Below the pieces are notes generated by a model that was given only the letters and a program-made list of their open reading frames with translations, ran no database searches and had not been told where the DNA came from. Of a stretch of DNA of 64,000 nt, positions 46,581-55,069 are shown piece by piece. The first letter of the stretch is position 1. Every line of letters begins with the position of its first letter. The stretch is from VRUE01 sp035557635 (GTDB lineage Bacteria; Actinomycetota; Thermoleophilia; Solirubrobacterales; 70-9), in NCBI GenBank assembly GCA_035557635.1, contig DATMDR010000022.1, forward strand, positions 20,001 through 84,000. The letters are read 5' to 3'. A program made the translations under genes and the position numbers.

Positions 46581-49223
46581 TCAATCCCGCGGCAGCACCC
46601 TCCAGCGGAAGGTCGCCGGCGTCTGGTCGCGCTCTCCAGCGAGGACGGCAGCGACACGGAAAACGTGCCGGCCGGGCCTAAGGTTCCTGTAAACATGCGG
46701 GGATCCGGACGGCGTGTAAGGCTCGCCGTTGAGCTTGCAGAAGAAGGTGGCGCCGGGGCTCGATGCGGAGAAGGCGAACCTCGCGATCGAGCTTCGTGTC
46801 CTCTTTTTCGGATGTCTGTCGATGCGGGTCCAGAGTGGGGTCGTGCCCAGCGGCGGAACCTCGAACGGACCAACGGCGGGCGCACCGCTCCCGCCGCCGC
46901 CGCCGTTACCACCGCTCCCTTCTTCTTTGCCGCCTTCTTCTTCATCTTTCGCGTACATCGCGACGTACGAAGCCGAGGCGCCGGCGACCACCGTGTGAAC
47001 CCGCTCTCCCCCGTCGGACCAGCTCTGCCAGCTATAGGTCTCGCCGTCGAGCTGTGCCGAAGCAGGCGCGGAAAGCGTGACGTTGGAGCCCTCGATCGAG
47101 GTCAGCGTGAATGGCGCGGCTTTGGAGAGCAAGCCGGCCTCTACTGCTACGCCGGGTGGATCCGACTCAATCGTCAACTCGACGGTGCGGGGATGGATCG
47201 TGACCGTCTCCTTTGCCGCGAGGCCGCGTGAATCGACCGCCGTCAGGGTCAGCTCGATGCGCGAAGGATGGCCGTGATCGGGCGCGGCAAAGCTCCCGGA
47301 GTCGACCCCCGGAAAAGCCTGCAGCGAGTGCGCGTGACAACCCTCCGCCGGGCAGTGGAAGAGACGAGCGCTCCAGTCGAGACTGGTCGAAGGAAGCTCG
47401 TCGTCCTCGTCGTCTTCCGCGGTCCCTGAGAAGTCGACGTCCTCTCCGACTGCCCACTCGAGAGCTTCGGTGGGAGCGGCGATCTCCGGCTGCGGCGGCG
47501 TGTTGTCGGGGTAGATGGTCAGCCGCGCGACGCTGCTGGCCCCGTTGCCGTCGCTGACCCGGACCGTGGCGATGTAATTCTCGTCGTCGAGATAGGTTTC
47601 GCCGGCGGTGCCGGTCGAGGTGGGCGGATCGAAAATCCCGTCCCCATCCAGGTCCCACTCGTACTGGAGCTGATCGTCGTCGGCGTCGGATGAACCGGCC
47701 GCGTCGAACTCGACCTCCAGTGGTTCGCCGCCCCACTGTTTGTCAGCGACAAGGCGAGCCACGGGCGGCTGGTTGCCCGAGAAGTAAGAGATTCGGTGGA
47801 CCGCTCCCGGTTCGAACTCGCCGCCGGCCTCCGTGACGATGCTTACGTAGTACAGGTTTCCTTCCGGCCCAACCTCGATGTCTATGCCGGGATAGGGGGC
47901 GGCGTCAGAGAGAAAGGGCGCCACCGTCGAGGGATCGGGGCGCCCATCCTCGCCAGGGAACATCGCGTAGATGCAGCCTCGCACGGAGTCGGCGAAGAAG
48001 AGAGCGCCCTCGTAGGAGGCGGGGAAGGCGCCTCCGTCGTAGAAGGCAAGACCGGAGATCGCCGATCCCTCCGAAACCGAGCACGTATCGCCGGGGAACA
48101 CTCCGAGGATGTGGTGGTAGGCGAAAAAGGGCGCGGGGTTCGAGTCGGGATCCGCGTAGAAGCTCTCGCAGAGACCGAGACCGACCTCGCTGTAGGGACG
48201 GATGTCACCCTCGTAGCAGGGCCAGCCAGAGTTGAAGGTTTCGATTGATGTGGGGGCGAAGCGGTCGAGCTCCTCATAGCTGCCCTGACCGACATTGCCC
48301 ACGTAGACCTCACGGGTCTCGGGGTGGATCGTGAAGCGAAAGGGATTGCGGAAACCGAAGGCGACGATTCGTCGGGCGTTGGCGTCGAGACTGGTCGCCA
48401 TCGGGTTGTCCGGCAGGCCCTCGCCGGTGTCGGGGTCGATGCGAATGATCGTGCCGTCGAGGCCGGTCGGGTCCTCAGGCGTGAGCACGTCCTGCGCTCG
48501 CAGCGCCCCTCCTTCGGCGCTCGGTGGAGCCATGATCCCGCCGACTCCCGCCGGGGGATCGCCGCAGGGATTGACTTCCGGGAATCCGAACTGCCCGTAG
48601 TCGCGAACGGAGTAGCTGGCGCCGTCACCCGCGCTGGCGTAGAGCATGCCGTCCGCGTCGAAGTGGAGGTCGCCGATCGAGTGGGAGGGAAACTGCTGGC
48701 ACCAGTCCTCGATCAACACTTGCTCGCCGCTCGCTTGGTTCCCCACCGCTGTCAGTCGCGAGAGCCGTCCGCTGATCACGCAGCCGTCGGTGTTGGAGCC
48801 CGGCGGATTCGGGCAGCCGTCGCCTGCCTCGTCCTCCTCGCCCCAGACCGGCGCCGTTCCGCCGATCGGCGCGTCGTGGGAGTAGAGGACATAGACGTAA
48901 GGCCTGGCAGGGAACTCCGGGTCGAGCGCGAACCCGAGCAGACCCCGGTCGCCGGAGTCGTAGACCTTGGTTCGAAGATCGGCGAACTCCACCGGGTTCT
49001 CATCCGCGATGCTCTCGTAGATCTTGATGATCCCCGCCTTCTCGGCGACGAAGATTCTGCCGTCCGGGGAGAACTGGAGCGCGGTCGGTTCGTCGAGCCC
49101 CGCGATCACGATCTCGTCCTGAAAGCCGCTTGGCAGGCCGACGCCAAGCGCGGAGCCCGGGGCGAGGATCAGCAAGAGGCTCGCGAGGAGCGAGCAGATG
49201 GCCGCGGCTGCCCTGGCTCTCAA
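46581..49223 (-). CDS. Secreted sugar dehydrogenase-like propeller with PKD domain
   Basis: 880 residues. The signal peptide (RARAAAAICSLLASLLLILA) precedes a six-bladed glucose/sorbosone-dehydrogenase-like propeller (about residues 33-430: LDEPTALQFSPDGRIFVAEK, SIGDLHFDADGMLYASAGDG, AFGFRNPFRFTIHPETREVY). A PKD domain follows (about 435-520: FDAAGSSDADDDQLQYEWDL), then Ig-like segments and a Gly/Glu-rich stretch EEGGKEEGSGGNGGGGGSG before the last domain. The TTG start sits in the stop of ClpS (TTGA), an odd coupling of a cytosolic adaptor and an exported protein. PQQ dependence is assumed from the family. Confidence 0.83.
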   Translation of the reverse strand: MRARAAAAICSLLASLLLILAPGSALGVGLPSGFQDEIVIAGLDEPTALQFSPDGRIFVAEKAGIIKIYESIADENPVEFADLRTKVYDSGDRGLLGFALDPEFPARPYVYVLYSHDAPIGGTAPVWGEEDEAGDGCPNPPGSNTDGCVISGRLSRLTAVGNQASGEQVLIEDWCQQFPSHSIGDLHFDADGMLYASAGDGASYSVRDYGQFGFPEVNPCGDPPAGVGGIMAPPSAEGGALRAQDVLTPEDPTGLDGTIIRIDPDTGEGLPDNPMATSLDANARRIVAFGFRNPFRFTIHPETREVYVGNVGQGSYEELDRFAPTSIETFNSGWPCYEGDIRPYSEVGLGLCESFYADPDSNPAPFFAYHHILGVFPGDTCSVSEGSAISGLAFYDGGAFPASYEGALFFADSVRGCIYAMFPGEDGRPDPSTVAPFLSDAAPYPGIDIEVGPEGNLYYVSIVTEAGGEFEPGAVHRISYFSGNQPPVARLVADKQWGGEPLEVEFDAAGSSDADDDQLQYEWDLDGDGIFDPPTSTGTAGETYLDDENYIATVRVSDGNGASSVARLTIYPDNTPPQPEIAAPTEALEWAVGEDVDFSGTAEDDEDDELPSTSLDWSARLFHCPAEGCHAHSLQAFPGVDSGSFAAPDHGHPSRIELTLTAVDSRGLAAKETVTIHPRTVELTIESDPPGVAVEAGLLSKAAPFTLTSIEGSNVTLSAPASAQLDGETYSWQSWSDGGERVHTVVAGASASYVAMYAKDEEEGGKEEGSGGNGGGGGSGAPAVGPFEVPPLGTTPLWTRIDRHPKKRTRSSIARFAFSASSPGATFFCKLNGEPYTPSGSPHVYRNLRPGRHVFRVAAVLAGERDQTPATFRWRVLPRD

Positions 49224-49510
49224 GCGCGCTCCAACGGGGCCATCGTCAAGCCCGCTCCGTCCAGCTGCTCCCAGTAATGCTCGGCGGGCTCCTTGGGGCC
49301 CGTCCAAACGATCGCCTGACCGCTGTGGTGGATGCTGTCGGCGAAGCGATGGCCCTGGTCGAGGCTGACCCCCGGCAGGACACGGGCCAGCGTCTGGGCG
49401 ACGTGATCGAAGGTGTTGTGGTTGTCGTTGCAGACGATCACCCGCCACTCGCCCCCCAAGCCCGCGCCGGGACCCGCCCCGCGCGGCCGCTCCACCGTGG
49501 TCGTCGACAT
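49220..49510 (-). CDS. clpS: ATP-dependent Clp protease adaptor ClpS
   Basis: 96 residues. ClpS delivers N-degron proteins to the Clp protease. The core motif WRVIVCNDNHNTFDHVAQTL (about residues 22-41) and IHHSGQAIVWTGPKEPAEHY match actinobacterial ClpS. The residues that bind the N-terminal amino group (Asn-Asp in CNDNHNTFDHV and the following His pair IHH) are kept. ATG 49510 is the start; a longer frame has no homology. The stop overlaps the start of the exported dehydrogenase gene. Confidence 0.93.
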   Translation of the reverse strand: MSTTTVERPRGAGPGAGLGGEWRVIVCNDNHNTFDHVAQTLARVLPGVSLDQGHRFADSIHHSGQAIVWTGPKEPAEHYWEQLDGAGLTMAPLERA

Positions 49511-49592
49511 CGCGCCAATTATGCGAGAAGGAGACAAGCCAGGGAAGCCCCCCTGCCTTTGCCTAAACATGATTTAAATACTCAGATTAGTT

Positions 49593-49904
49593 ATGGTACT
49601 TCCAGGCCCTGAAGACGACCTGGAGGTTCATGGAGTGACCCAAGACGGCAACGCAAACGTCGATCAGCGCCTGCTGAAAGCACTGGCTCATCCACTCCGG
49701 GCGAAGGCGCTGCCGCTCTTCGCCAAGGGAGCGGTCAGCCCGATCCAGGTCGCCAAGCGACTCGACGTGGACGTCAGCCACCTCGCCTACCACATCAGGG
49801 TGCTACGCCAGCTCGGCTTCATCGAGCTGGTCGAGACGAGGCAGCGGCGCGGCGCGCTCGAGCACTTCTACCGCGCCACAAGCCCCGATTCAGACGAGTA
49901 TTAA
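49593..49904 (+). CDS. ArsR-type winged-helix regulator
   Basis: 103 residues. The winged-helix pattern is visible: LKALAHPLRAKALPLFAKG, AVSPIQVAKRLDVDVSHLAY and HIRVLRQLGFIELVETRQRR. The helix-turn-helix (VSPIQVAKRLDVDVSHLAYH) is followed by the wing RQRRGALEHFYRA. No metal-binding Cys is present, so it is not a typical metal sensor. It is placed between clpS and the tandem beta-helix genes. The 70 bp before ATG are AT-rich (TTTAAATACTCAGATTAG), a likely promoter or operator. Confidence 0.85.
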   Translation: MVLPGPEDDLEVHGVTQDGNANVDQRLLKALAHPLRAKALPLFAKGAVSPIQVAKRLDVDVSHLAYHIRVLRQLGFIELVETRQRRGALEHFYRATSPDSDEY

Positions 49905-49930
49905 GGTCTTCCCCTACCCTCCCCACGACG

Positions 49931-51013
49931 ATGTCGCGGCGATTCCACAGCGGTGCGGTGGCTGCGTTGGTGTTGGCCGTGGGCTTGGGCCTTCTCGCCC
50001 TGCCTGGAGAATCCTGGGAGCTGTCTCCCCCATCCCCTCCAGCCATTAGCGACACCGCGACGATCCAGGATTGCGACCGCTTCGCGAGCCCTCAGGGCGC
50101 CGATAGCGGCCCACACCGGGGCACCCTCCGTCGCCCCTACCGCAGCGTGCCGCGACTCTTGCGCTCGCTGCGGGGCGGGCAAACGGGCTGCCTGGAGCCG
50201 GGTGTCTACAGACACGAAGACGTGGCTCAGATCTTTCGCCGGGGGACCGTCCTGCGCAGCCTCGAGCCGGACACCGTCCAAATCCTCAGCCCGATCTGGT
50301 TCATGCCCAGCGCGACCGGCGCCCAGCTACTCGGTGTCTCGCTCACCTCCCGCAACCGCGAGTATCCGGAACCGCTCAAGGTGCAAGCTGACCGCGCCCG
50401 TGTGGCCGGCAACAGCATCACCGGCAGCTTGAACACGATCTGCATCCTGATCGGTTCGCAGCGCGAGACCCACGGCGTCACGATCGAGGGCAATCGCATC
50501 AGCCACTGCGGCCGTCACGGCAAGTTCGACCACCTGATCTACGTCCAGAACGCCGTCGGCACGACGATCAGGTGGAACCTGTTGACGGACAACCCGGGCG
50601 GCTGGGCCGTGCATCTCTATCCCGATGCCGACGACACGCTGATCGAGCACAACGTGATCGACGAGAACCGGGGCGGCGTCATCTTCGCGGGGACCGATGG
50701 AGAGACCTCGGACCGCAACGTCGTGCGCGACAACGCGATCACCTACTCCGGGCCGCGCTGGAACATCGAGAGTTCTTGGAGCGACGAGCCCGCCGGCAGG
50801 GACAACCTCGCCTACTCCAATTGCCTGTTCTCGCGCGGAGCCGACGAGCCAGCCGGAATCAACGAAGCGGAGGGCTTCACGGCCGAAGGCAATCTGGTGC
50901 TGAGCGAATCGCCGTACGTCGACCGGCATGGCGGCGACTACAGCTTCCTCTCCGAAAGTCCCTGCCGGATGCTGGTCGGCGACGTCGCTCAGGCGACCGT
51001 CGCGAGCCGCTGA
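49931..51013 (+). CDS. Secreted right-handed parallel beta-helix protein 1
   Basis: 360 residues. A signal peptide (AVAALVLAVGLGLLALPG) precedes a solenoid of about 10 turns. Typical rungs: RARVAGNSITGSLNTICILI, GVTIEGNRISHCGRHGKFDH, DDTLIEHNVIDENRGGVIFA, SDRNVVRDNAITYSGPRWNI. The Asn ladder (GNxI, EHNVIDxN) is typical of pectin-lyase-like folds. It lacks the Pro-rich tail of the next two genes. It may bind, cleave or epimerise extracellular polysaccharide. Two paralogs follow directly downstream, and a glycan gene group lies beyond them. Confidence 0.75.
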   Translation: MSRRFHSGAVAALVLAVGLGLLALPGESWELSPPSPPAISDTATIQDCDRFASPQGADSGPHRGTLRRPYRSVPRLLRSLRGGQTGCLEPGVYRHEDVAQIFRRGTVLRSLEPDTVQILSPIWFMPSATGAQLLGVSLTSRNREYPEPLKVQADRARVAGNSITGSLNTICILIGSQRETHGVTIEGNRISHCGRHGKFDHLIYVQNAVGTTIRWNLLTDNPGGWAVHLYPDADDTLIEHNVIDENRGGVIFAGTDGETSDRNVVRDNAITYSGPRWNIESSWSDEPAGRDNLAYSNCLFSRGADEPAGINEAEGFTAEGNLVLSESPYVDRHGGDYSFLSESPCRMLVGDVAQATVASR

Positions 51014-51087
51014 GCGGCACCTGGACATTCGTCTACACACAGCGCTCTCGTTGAAGCAATCGATCCCGGCGACCCGATGGAGGCGGC

Positions 51088-52452
51088 ATGCCTCGCAGCG
51101 GAAACGCCAAGAACAAGGCGATCGGCGCGCTTCTTGCCACCGCCGTCGCGCTTGTGCTCGCGGCCTCCCCGGCGTCAGCCGCCTCCACCAGCTGCACCAA
51201 GGTCGCTGCCCCCTATGGCTCCGATTCCGCCGCCGGCACCGAGGCCGCTCCGTACGGCACCGTTCAGCGCCTGATCAGCGAGCTCGACGCCGGCGAGACC
51301 GGCTGCCTGCGGACCGGAACCTACGGCGGCAAGCCGCTCTACATGCGGGAGCCGGACACCGCCCTGCAGAGCTACCCCGGCGAGCGGGCGACGCTGACCG
51401 CCTTCCTCGAGGTGACGCCGGAAGCCCCGCGCTCCCGGGTCTCGGGGTTGACGATCGATACCACCGGCAACTCGAACGGCGTCGGCACCAAGCTGCAGGC
51501 CGACGACGCCGTGCTCAGCGACAACGTGATCACCAAGGGGAACGAGGGCATCTGCGTCCTCGCCGGCACCTACAACCCGGCCCAGCGCGTGATCATCGAG
51601 CGCAACTACATCTACGACTGCAGCTCGGCGGTAACGCCAGACGGCTCACACAACAAGTGGGACCATGCGATCTACCTCGCGGGCACCAGCAACGCGGTCG
51701 TGCGCTGGAACATCATCCGCACCAGCCCCGGTGGCTGGGGCGTGCACCTGTACCCCGGTGCCGACGGCACGCTGGTCGAGCACAACATCATCGACGGCAA
51801 CCAGGGCGGGGTGATCTTCGCCGGCGACGGCGAGGACGACACCTCGGACAACAACGTCGTCCGCAACAACGCGATCACCGGCAACGGTCCGCGCTGGAAC
51901 GTCGAGGCCTCGTGGTCCGGCGGCCCGGCCGGCACTGGCAACGTCGCCACCGGCAACTGCGTCCACAGCACCGGCCCGAGTCAGCCAAGCGGGATCCCCT
52001 CGAGCACGAGCTTCTCCGCCACCGGCAACACCGTGCTCAACAGCTACCCCTACGTCGACCGGGCCGCGGGCGACTACCGCTTCAAGCCCGGCAGTCCCTG
52101 CGCCGAGCTGGTCGGCGACGTCGTCGCCACCGTGAGCGGCGAAACCTCCATTCCGCCTTTGGAGCCCACGCCGCCCACGTCGACGACTCCCCCGCCTTCG
52201 GAACCCACGCCGCCGTCGCCGGAGACCACACCGGCGTCGCCCGAGACCACGCCGGCGCCTGAGGCCACTCCTCCGGTGTCATCCACGCCGCCGTCATCGA
52301 CCCCTTCACCACCCGCCGCCCCCGAGGAGGCGCCGAGTCCGAAGCGGACGACGAAGAAGAAGCGGGCGAAGAAGCGGGCCTCGCGGTCGCGTCGCACCGA
52401 CTCGCGCCCACGCATCGGCAACGTCCGCGCGCGCGGACAGCTCCACCGCTAG
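51088..52452 (+). CDS. Secreted right-handed parallel beta-helix protein 2 with Pro-rich tail
   Basis: 454 residues. A signal peptide (about residues 1-32) is followed by CTKVAAPYGSDSAAGTEAAP and a parallel beta-helix (about 60-340: SGLTIDTTGNSNGVGTKLQA, VIIERNYIYDCSSAVTPDGS, NAVVRWNIIRTSPGGWGVHL). The C-terminal 90 residues are Pro/Thr-rich (TPPTSTTPPPSEPTPPSPET), then basic (KKKRAKKRASRSRRT). The tail could span or bind the cell wall. The sequence is close to protein 3 and shares the SKVAAPYG/DPDTALQSYPGERATLTAF blocks with it, so the pair arose by tandem duplication. Confidence 0.75.
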   Translation: MPRSGNAKNKAIGALLATAVALVLAASPASAASTSCTKVAAPYGSDSAAGTEAAPYGTVQRLISELDAGETGCLRTGTYGGKPLYMREPDTALQSYPGERATLTAFLEVTPEAPRSRVSGLTIDTTGNSNGVGTKLQADDAVLSDNVITKGNEGICVLAGTYNPAQRVIIERNYIYDCSSAVTPDGSHNKWDHAIYLAGTSNAVVRWNIIRTSPGGWGVHLYPGADGTLVEHNIIDGNQGGVIFAGDGEDDTSDNNVVRNNAITGNGPRWNVEASWSGGPAGTGNVATGNCVHSTGPSQPSGIPSSTSFSATGNTVLNSYPYVDRAAGDYRFKPGSPCAELVGDVVATVSGETSIPPLEPTPPTSTTPPPSEPTPPSPETTPASPETTPAPEATPPVSSTPPSSTPSPPAAPEEAPSPKRTTKKKRAKKRASRSRRTDSRPRIGNVRARGQLHR

Positions 52453-52473
52453 CCTTCCCCGCCAGGGAAGCCA

Positions 52474-54039
52474 GTGAGCGGACAAGGCAAGGAAGACGGC
52501 TGCGTCTACGCCGCCACCGGGTCGGCGGCAGGAGTGTTCGTCGCGCTGCTCGCCGCGATCTTCGCGCTGCCGGCACTCATGGCCACCCCCGCATCGGCGG
52601 CCTCAACCGGTTGCGCCAAGGTCGCCGCCCCGTACGGCACCGACTCGGACACCGGCACCGAGGTCGCTCCGTACGGCACCGTTCAACGCCTGGTCAGCGA
52701 GCTCGACGCCGGCGAGACCGGCTGCCTGCGGGCCGGGACCTACGGCGGTTCGGCGCTCTACATGCGCGAGCCGGACACCGCCCTGCAGAGCTACCCCGGC
52801 GAGCGGGCGACCCTGACCGCCTTCCTCGAAGTGACGCCGGAAGCGCCGCGCTCCCGCGTCTCGGGGTTGACGATCGACACCAGCGGCAACTCGAACGGCG
52901 TCGGCACCAAGCTGCAGGCCGATGACGCCGTGCTCAGCGACAACGTGATCACCAAGGGCAGCGAGGGCATCTGCGTCCTCGCCGGCACCTACAACCCGGC
53001 CCAGCGCGTGATCATCGAGCGCAACTACATCTATGACTGCGGCTCGGCGGTGAAGCCGGACGGCTCGCACAACAAGTTCGACCACCTGATCTACCTCGCC
53101 GGCACCAGCAACGCGGTCGTGCGCTGGAACATCCTCAGCGCCAACGCCGGTGGCTGGGGCGTGCACCTGTATCCCGGCGCCGACGGCACGCTGATCGAGC
53201 ACAACATCATCGACGGCAACCAGGGCGGCGTGATCTTCGCCGGCGACGGCGAGGACGACACCTCGGACAACAACGTCGTCCGCAACAACGCGATCACCGG
53301 CAACAGCCCGCGCTGGAACATCGAGAGCTCCTGGTCGGGCGGCCCGTCCGGCAGCGGCAACGTCGCCACCGGCAACTGCGTCTACAGCACTGAGCCGAAC
53401 CAGCCAAGCGGGATCTCCTCCGGCAGCGGCTTCTCCGCCCCTGACAACACCGCTCTCGACGGTTACCCCTACGTCGACCGGGCCGGCGGCGACTATCGCT
53501 TCAAGCCGGACAGCCCCTGCGTCGAGCTGGTCGGTGACGTCGTCGCCGCCGTAACCGGCGAGACCGCCCCCCCGGCGTCGGAGCCCACTCCTCCGCCGGC
53601 TGAGCCCTCGCCTCCGCCGCCGGCTGAACCCACACCCCCTCCGACCGAGCCTTCTCCGCCTCCGGCTGAGCCCACGCCTCCGCCGCCGGCTGAACCCACA
53701 CCGCCTCCGACCGAGCCTTCTCCTCCGCCACCAGCTGAGCCCTCTCCTCCGCCGGCTGAGCCCGCACCACCTCCAGCTGAGCCCTCTCCTCCGCCGTCCG
53801 AGCCCATCCCTCCGCCGGCTGAACCCACACCGCCTCCGACCGAGCCTTCTCCGCCTCCGACGGAGACGATGCCCTCCTTCACGCCTTTCCCGACCACGAT
53901 CCCGGCGAACGAAGGCAAGGAGCGCGCAAGGAAGCCGTCGCGCTCCAAGCGGACCACCCGGAGGAAGCGCATGAGGAAGGCCGCGACCCCGAGGTCGCGG
54001 GTCTGGCTGGCTCAGATCGCCGGCCGCTCGCAGCGCTAG
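52474..54039 (+). CDS. Secreted right-handed parallel beta-helix protein 3 with long Pro-rich repeat
   Basis: 521 residues. The N-terminus (about 1-45: VFVALLAAIFALPALMATPA) is a signal peptide. The beta-helix (about 45-350) is nearly the same as in protein 2 (for example NSNGVGTKLQADDAVLSDNV). The tail is longer: about 110 residues of a Pro/Glu/Thr-Ser repeat (units PPPAEPTPPPTEPS), then a basic end (RKPSRSKRTTRRKRMRKAAT). The GTG start at 52474 follows the previous stop by 21 bp, so these are in one unit. Length variation of the repeat is expected from slippage. Confidence 0.75.
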   Translation: MSGQGKEDGCVYAATGSAAGVFVALLAAIFALPALMATPASAASTGCAKVAAPYGTDSDTGTEVAPYGTVQRLVSELDAGETGCLRAGTYGGSALYMREPDTALQSYPGERATLTAFLEVTPEAPRSRVSGLTIDTSGNSNGVGTKLQADDAVLSDNVITKGSEGICVLAGTYNPAQRVIIERNYIYDCGSAVKPDGSHNKFDHLIYLAGTSNAVVRWNILSANAGGWGVHLYPGADGTLIEHNIIDGNQGGVIFAGDGEDDTSDNNVVRNNAITGNSPRWNIESSWSGGPSGSGNVATGNCVYSTEPNQPSGISSGSGFSAPDNTALDGYPYVDRAGGDYRFKPDSPCVELVGDVVAAVTGETAPPASEPTPPPAEPSPPPPAEPTPPPTEPSPPPAEPTPPPPAEPTPPPTEPSPPPPAEPSPPPAEPAPPPAEPSPPPSEPIPPPAEPTPPPTEPSPPPTETMPSFTPFPTTIPANEGKERARKPSRSKRTTRRKRMRKAATPRSRVWLAQIAGRSQR

Positions 54040-54073
54040 GGCGCCCGGCTCGGCAGCTAGGGTTCCGAGCCTG

Positions 54074-55048
54074 ATGCGAGCCCTCGTCACCGGCTGCGCC
54101 GGCTTCATCGGCTCCCAGGTCACCGAGGCCCTGCTGCAGCGGGGCGACGAGGTGGTGGGCGTCGACTGCTTCAACGACAACTACGGCCGACCCCAGAAGC
54201 TGCGCAACCTGCGCCACTTCTACGACTGGGACGGCTTCGAGTTCGTGCCGATCGACCTCGGGCGAGGCGACCTCGAGCAGATCACCGACGACCGCGACGC
54301 GGTCATCCACCTCGCCGCCGAGCCCGGCGTGCGCTCGAGCTGGGGGGAGCGCTACGAGCGCTACGTGCACAACAACGTGATCGCCACCCAGCACCTGCTC
54401 GAGGCGCTGAAGGACCGCGACGACGTGCGGCTCGTCAACGCCTCCTCGTCGTCGGTGTACGGCGACGCCGAGCAGCGCCCGACGCCGGAGACTGCCCCGG
54501 TCCAGCCGCTCTCCCCGTACGGGCAGACGAAGCTCGCCGCCGAGCACCTCTGCTCGCTCTACGTCGCCAACTACGGCCTCGACGCCGTCTCGCTGCGCTA
54601 CTTCACCGTCTTCGGCCCGCGCCAGCGACCCGACATGGCCTTCCACATCTTCTGCCGGGCGGCGCTCGAGAAGCGCCCGATCACGGTCTTCGGGGACGGC
54701 CGCCAGACCCGCGACTTCAGCTACGTCGGAGATGTCGTGGCCGCCACCCTCGCCGCTGCCGACCGGCCGCTCGACGAGGCGCGGGTCTTCAACATCGGCG
54801 GTGGCACGCCGGCCTCGATCAGGGAGGTGCTGGAGATGATCGAGCAGCTGGCCGGGCACCCGGTGGAGGTCGAGTACCTCGACAAAGAGCGAGGCGACGT
54901 GCGCGACACGGCGGCCGACACCACTCTCGCGCGCGAGCACCTCGGCTTCGAGCCGGGGACGTCGCTCGAACAGGGCCTCGGCGCCGAGTTCGAGTGGCTG
55001 GCCGATGCCGTCGCCGACGGGCGATCCAAGCCGAGGACCGCGCAGTAG
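54074..55048 (+). CDS. NAD-dependent epimerase (UDP-glucuronate/UDP-glucose 4-epimerase-like)
   Basis: 324 residues, extended SDR. The NAD loop TGCAGFIGSQVTEALLQRG is at residues 6-24, VVGVDCFNDNY gives the acidic end of strand 2, and DAVIHLAAEPGVRSSWG is typical of UDP-sugar epimerases. SSSSVYGD and the catalytic YGQTKLAAE follow, then LRYFTVFGPRQRPDMA, the nucleotide-sugar part. A role in making the sugars of the surface glycan group is likely. ATG 54074 follows TAGGGT at 10 nt. The glycosyltransferase gene follows after 21 bp. Confidence 0.92.
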   Translation: MRALVTGCAGFIGSQVTEALLQRGDEVVGVDCFNDNYGRPQKLRNLRHFYDWDGFEFVPIDLGRGDLEQITDDRDAVIHLAAEPGVRSSWGERYERYVHNNVIATQHLLEALKDRDDVRLVNASSSSVYGDAEQRPTPETAPVQPLSPYGQTKLAAEHLCSLYVANYGLDAVSLRYFTVFGPRQRPDMAFHIFCRAALEKRPITVFGDGRQTRDFSYVGDVVAATLAAADRPLDEARVFNIGGGTPASIREVLEMIEQLAGHPVEVEYLDKERGDVRDTAADTTLAREHLGFEPGTSLEQGLGAEFEWLADAVADGRSKPRTAQ

Positions 55049-55069
55049 GCCGGCGGCAACGGCGAAGTC

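Noticed and set aside
53570..53860. Short tandem DNA units considered as a CRISPR array
   Set aside because: The units are codon-level Pro-rich repeats without constant repeats and unique spacers, inside a coding frame.
52603..54180. A 525-codon frame antisense to beta-helix protein 3
   Set aside because: Its Arg/Gly repeat is only the complement of the Pro/Glu/Thr-Ser repeat in the real protein.
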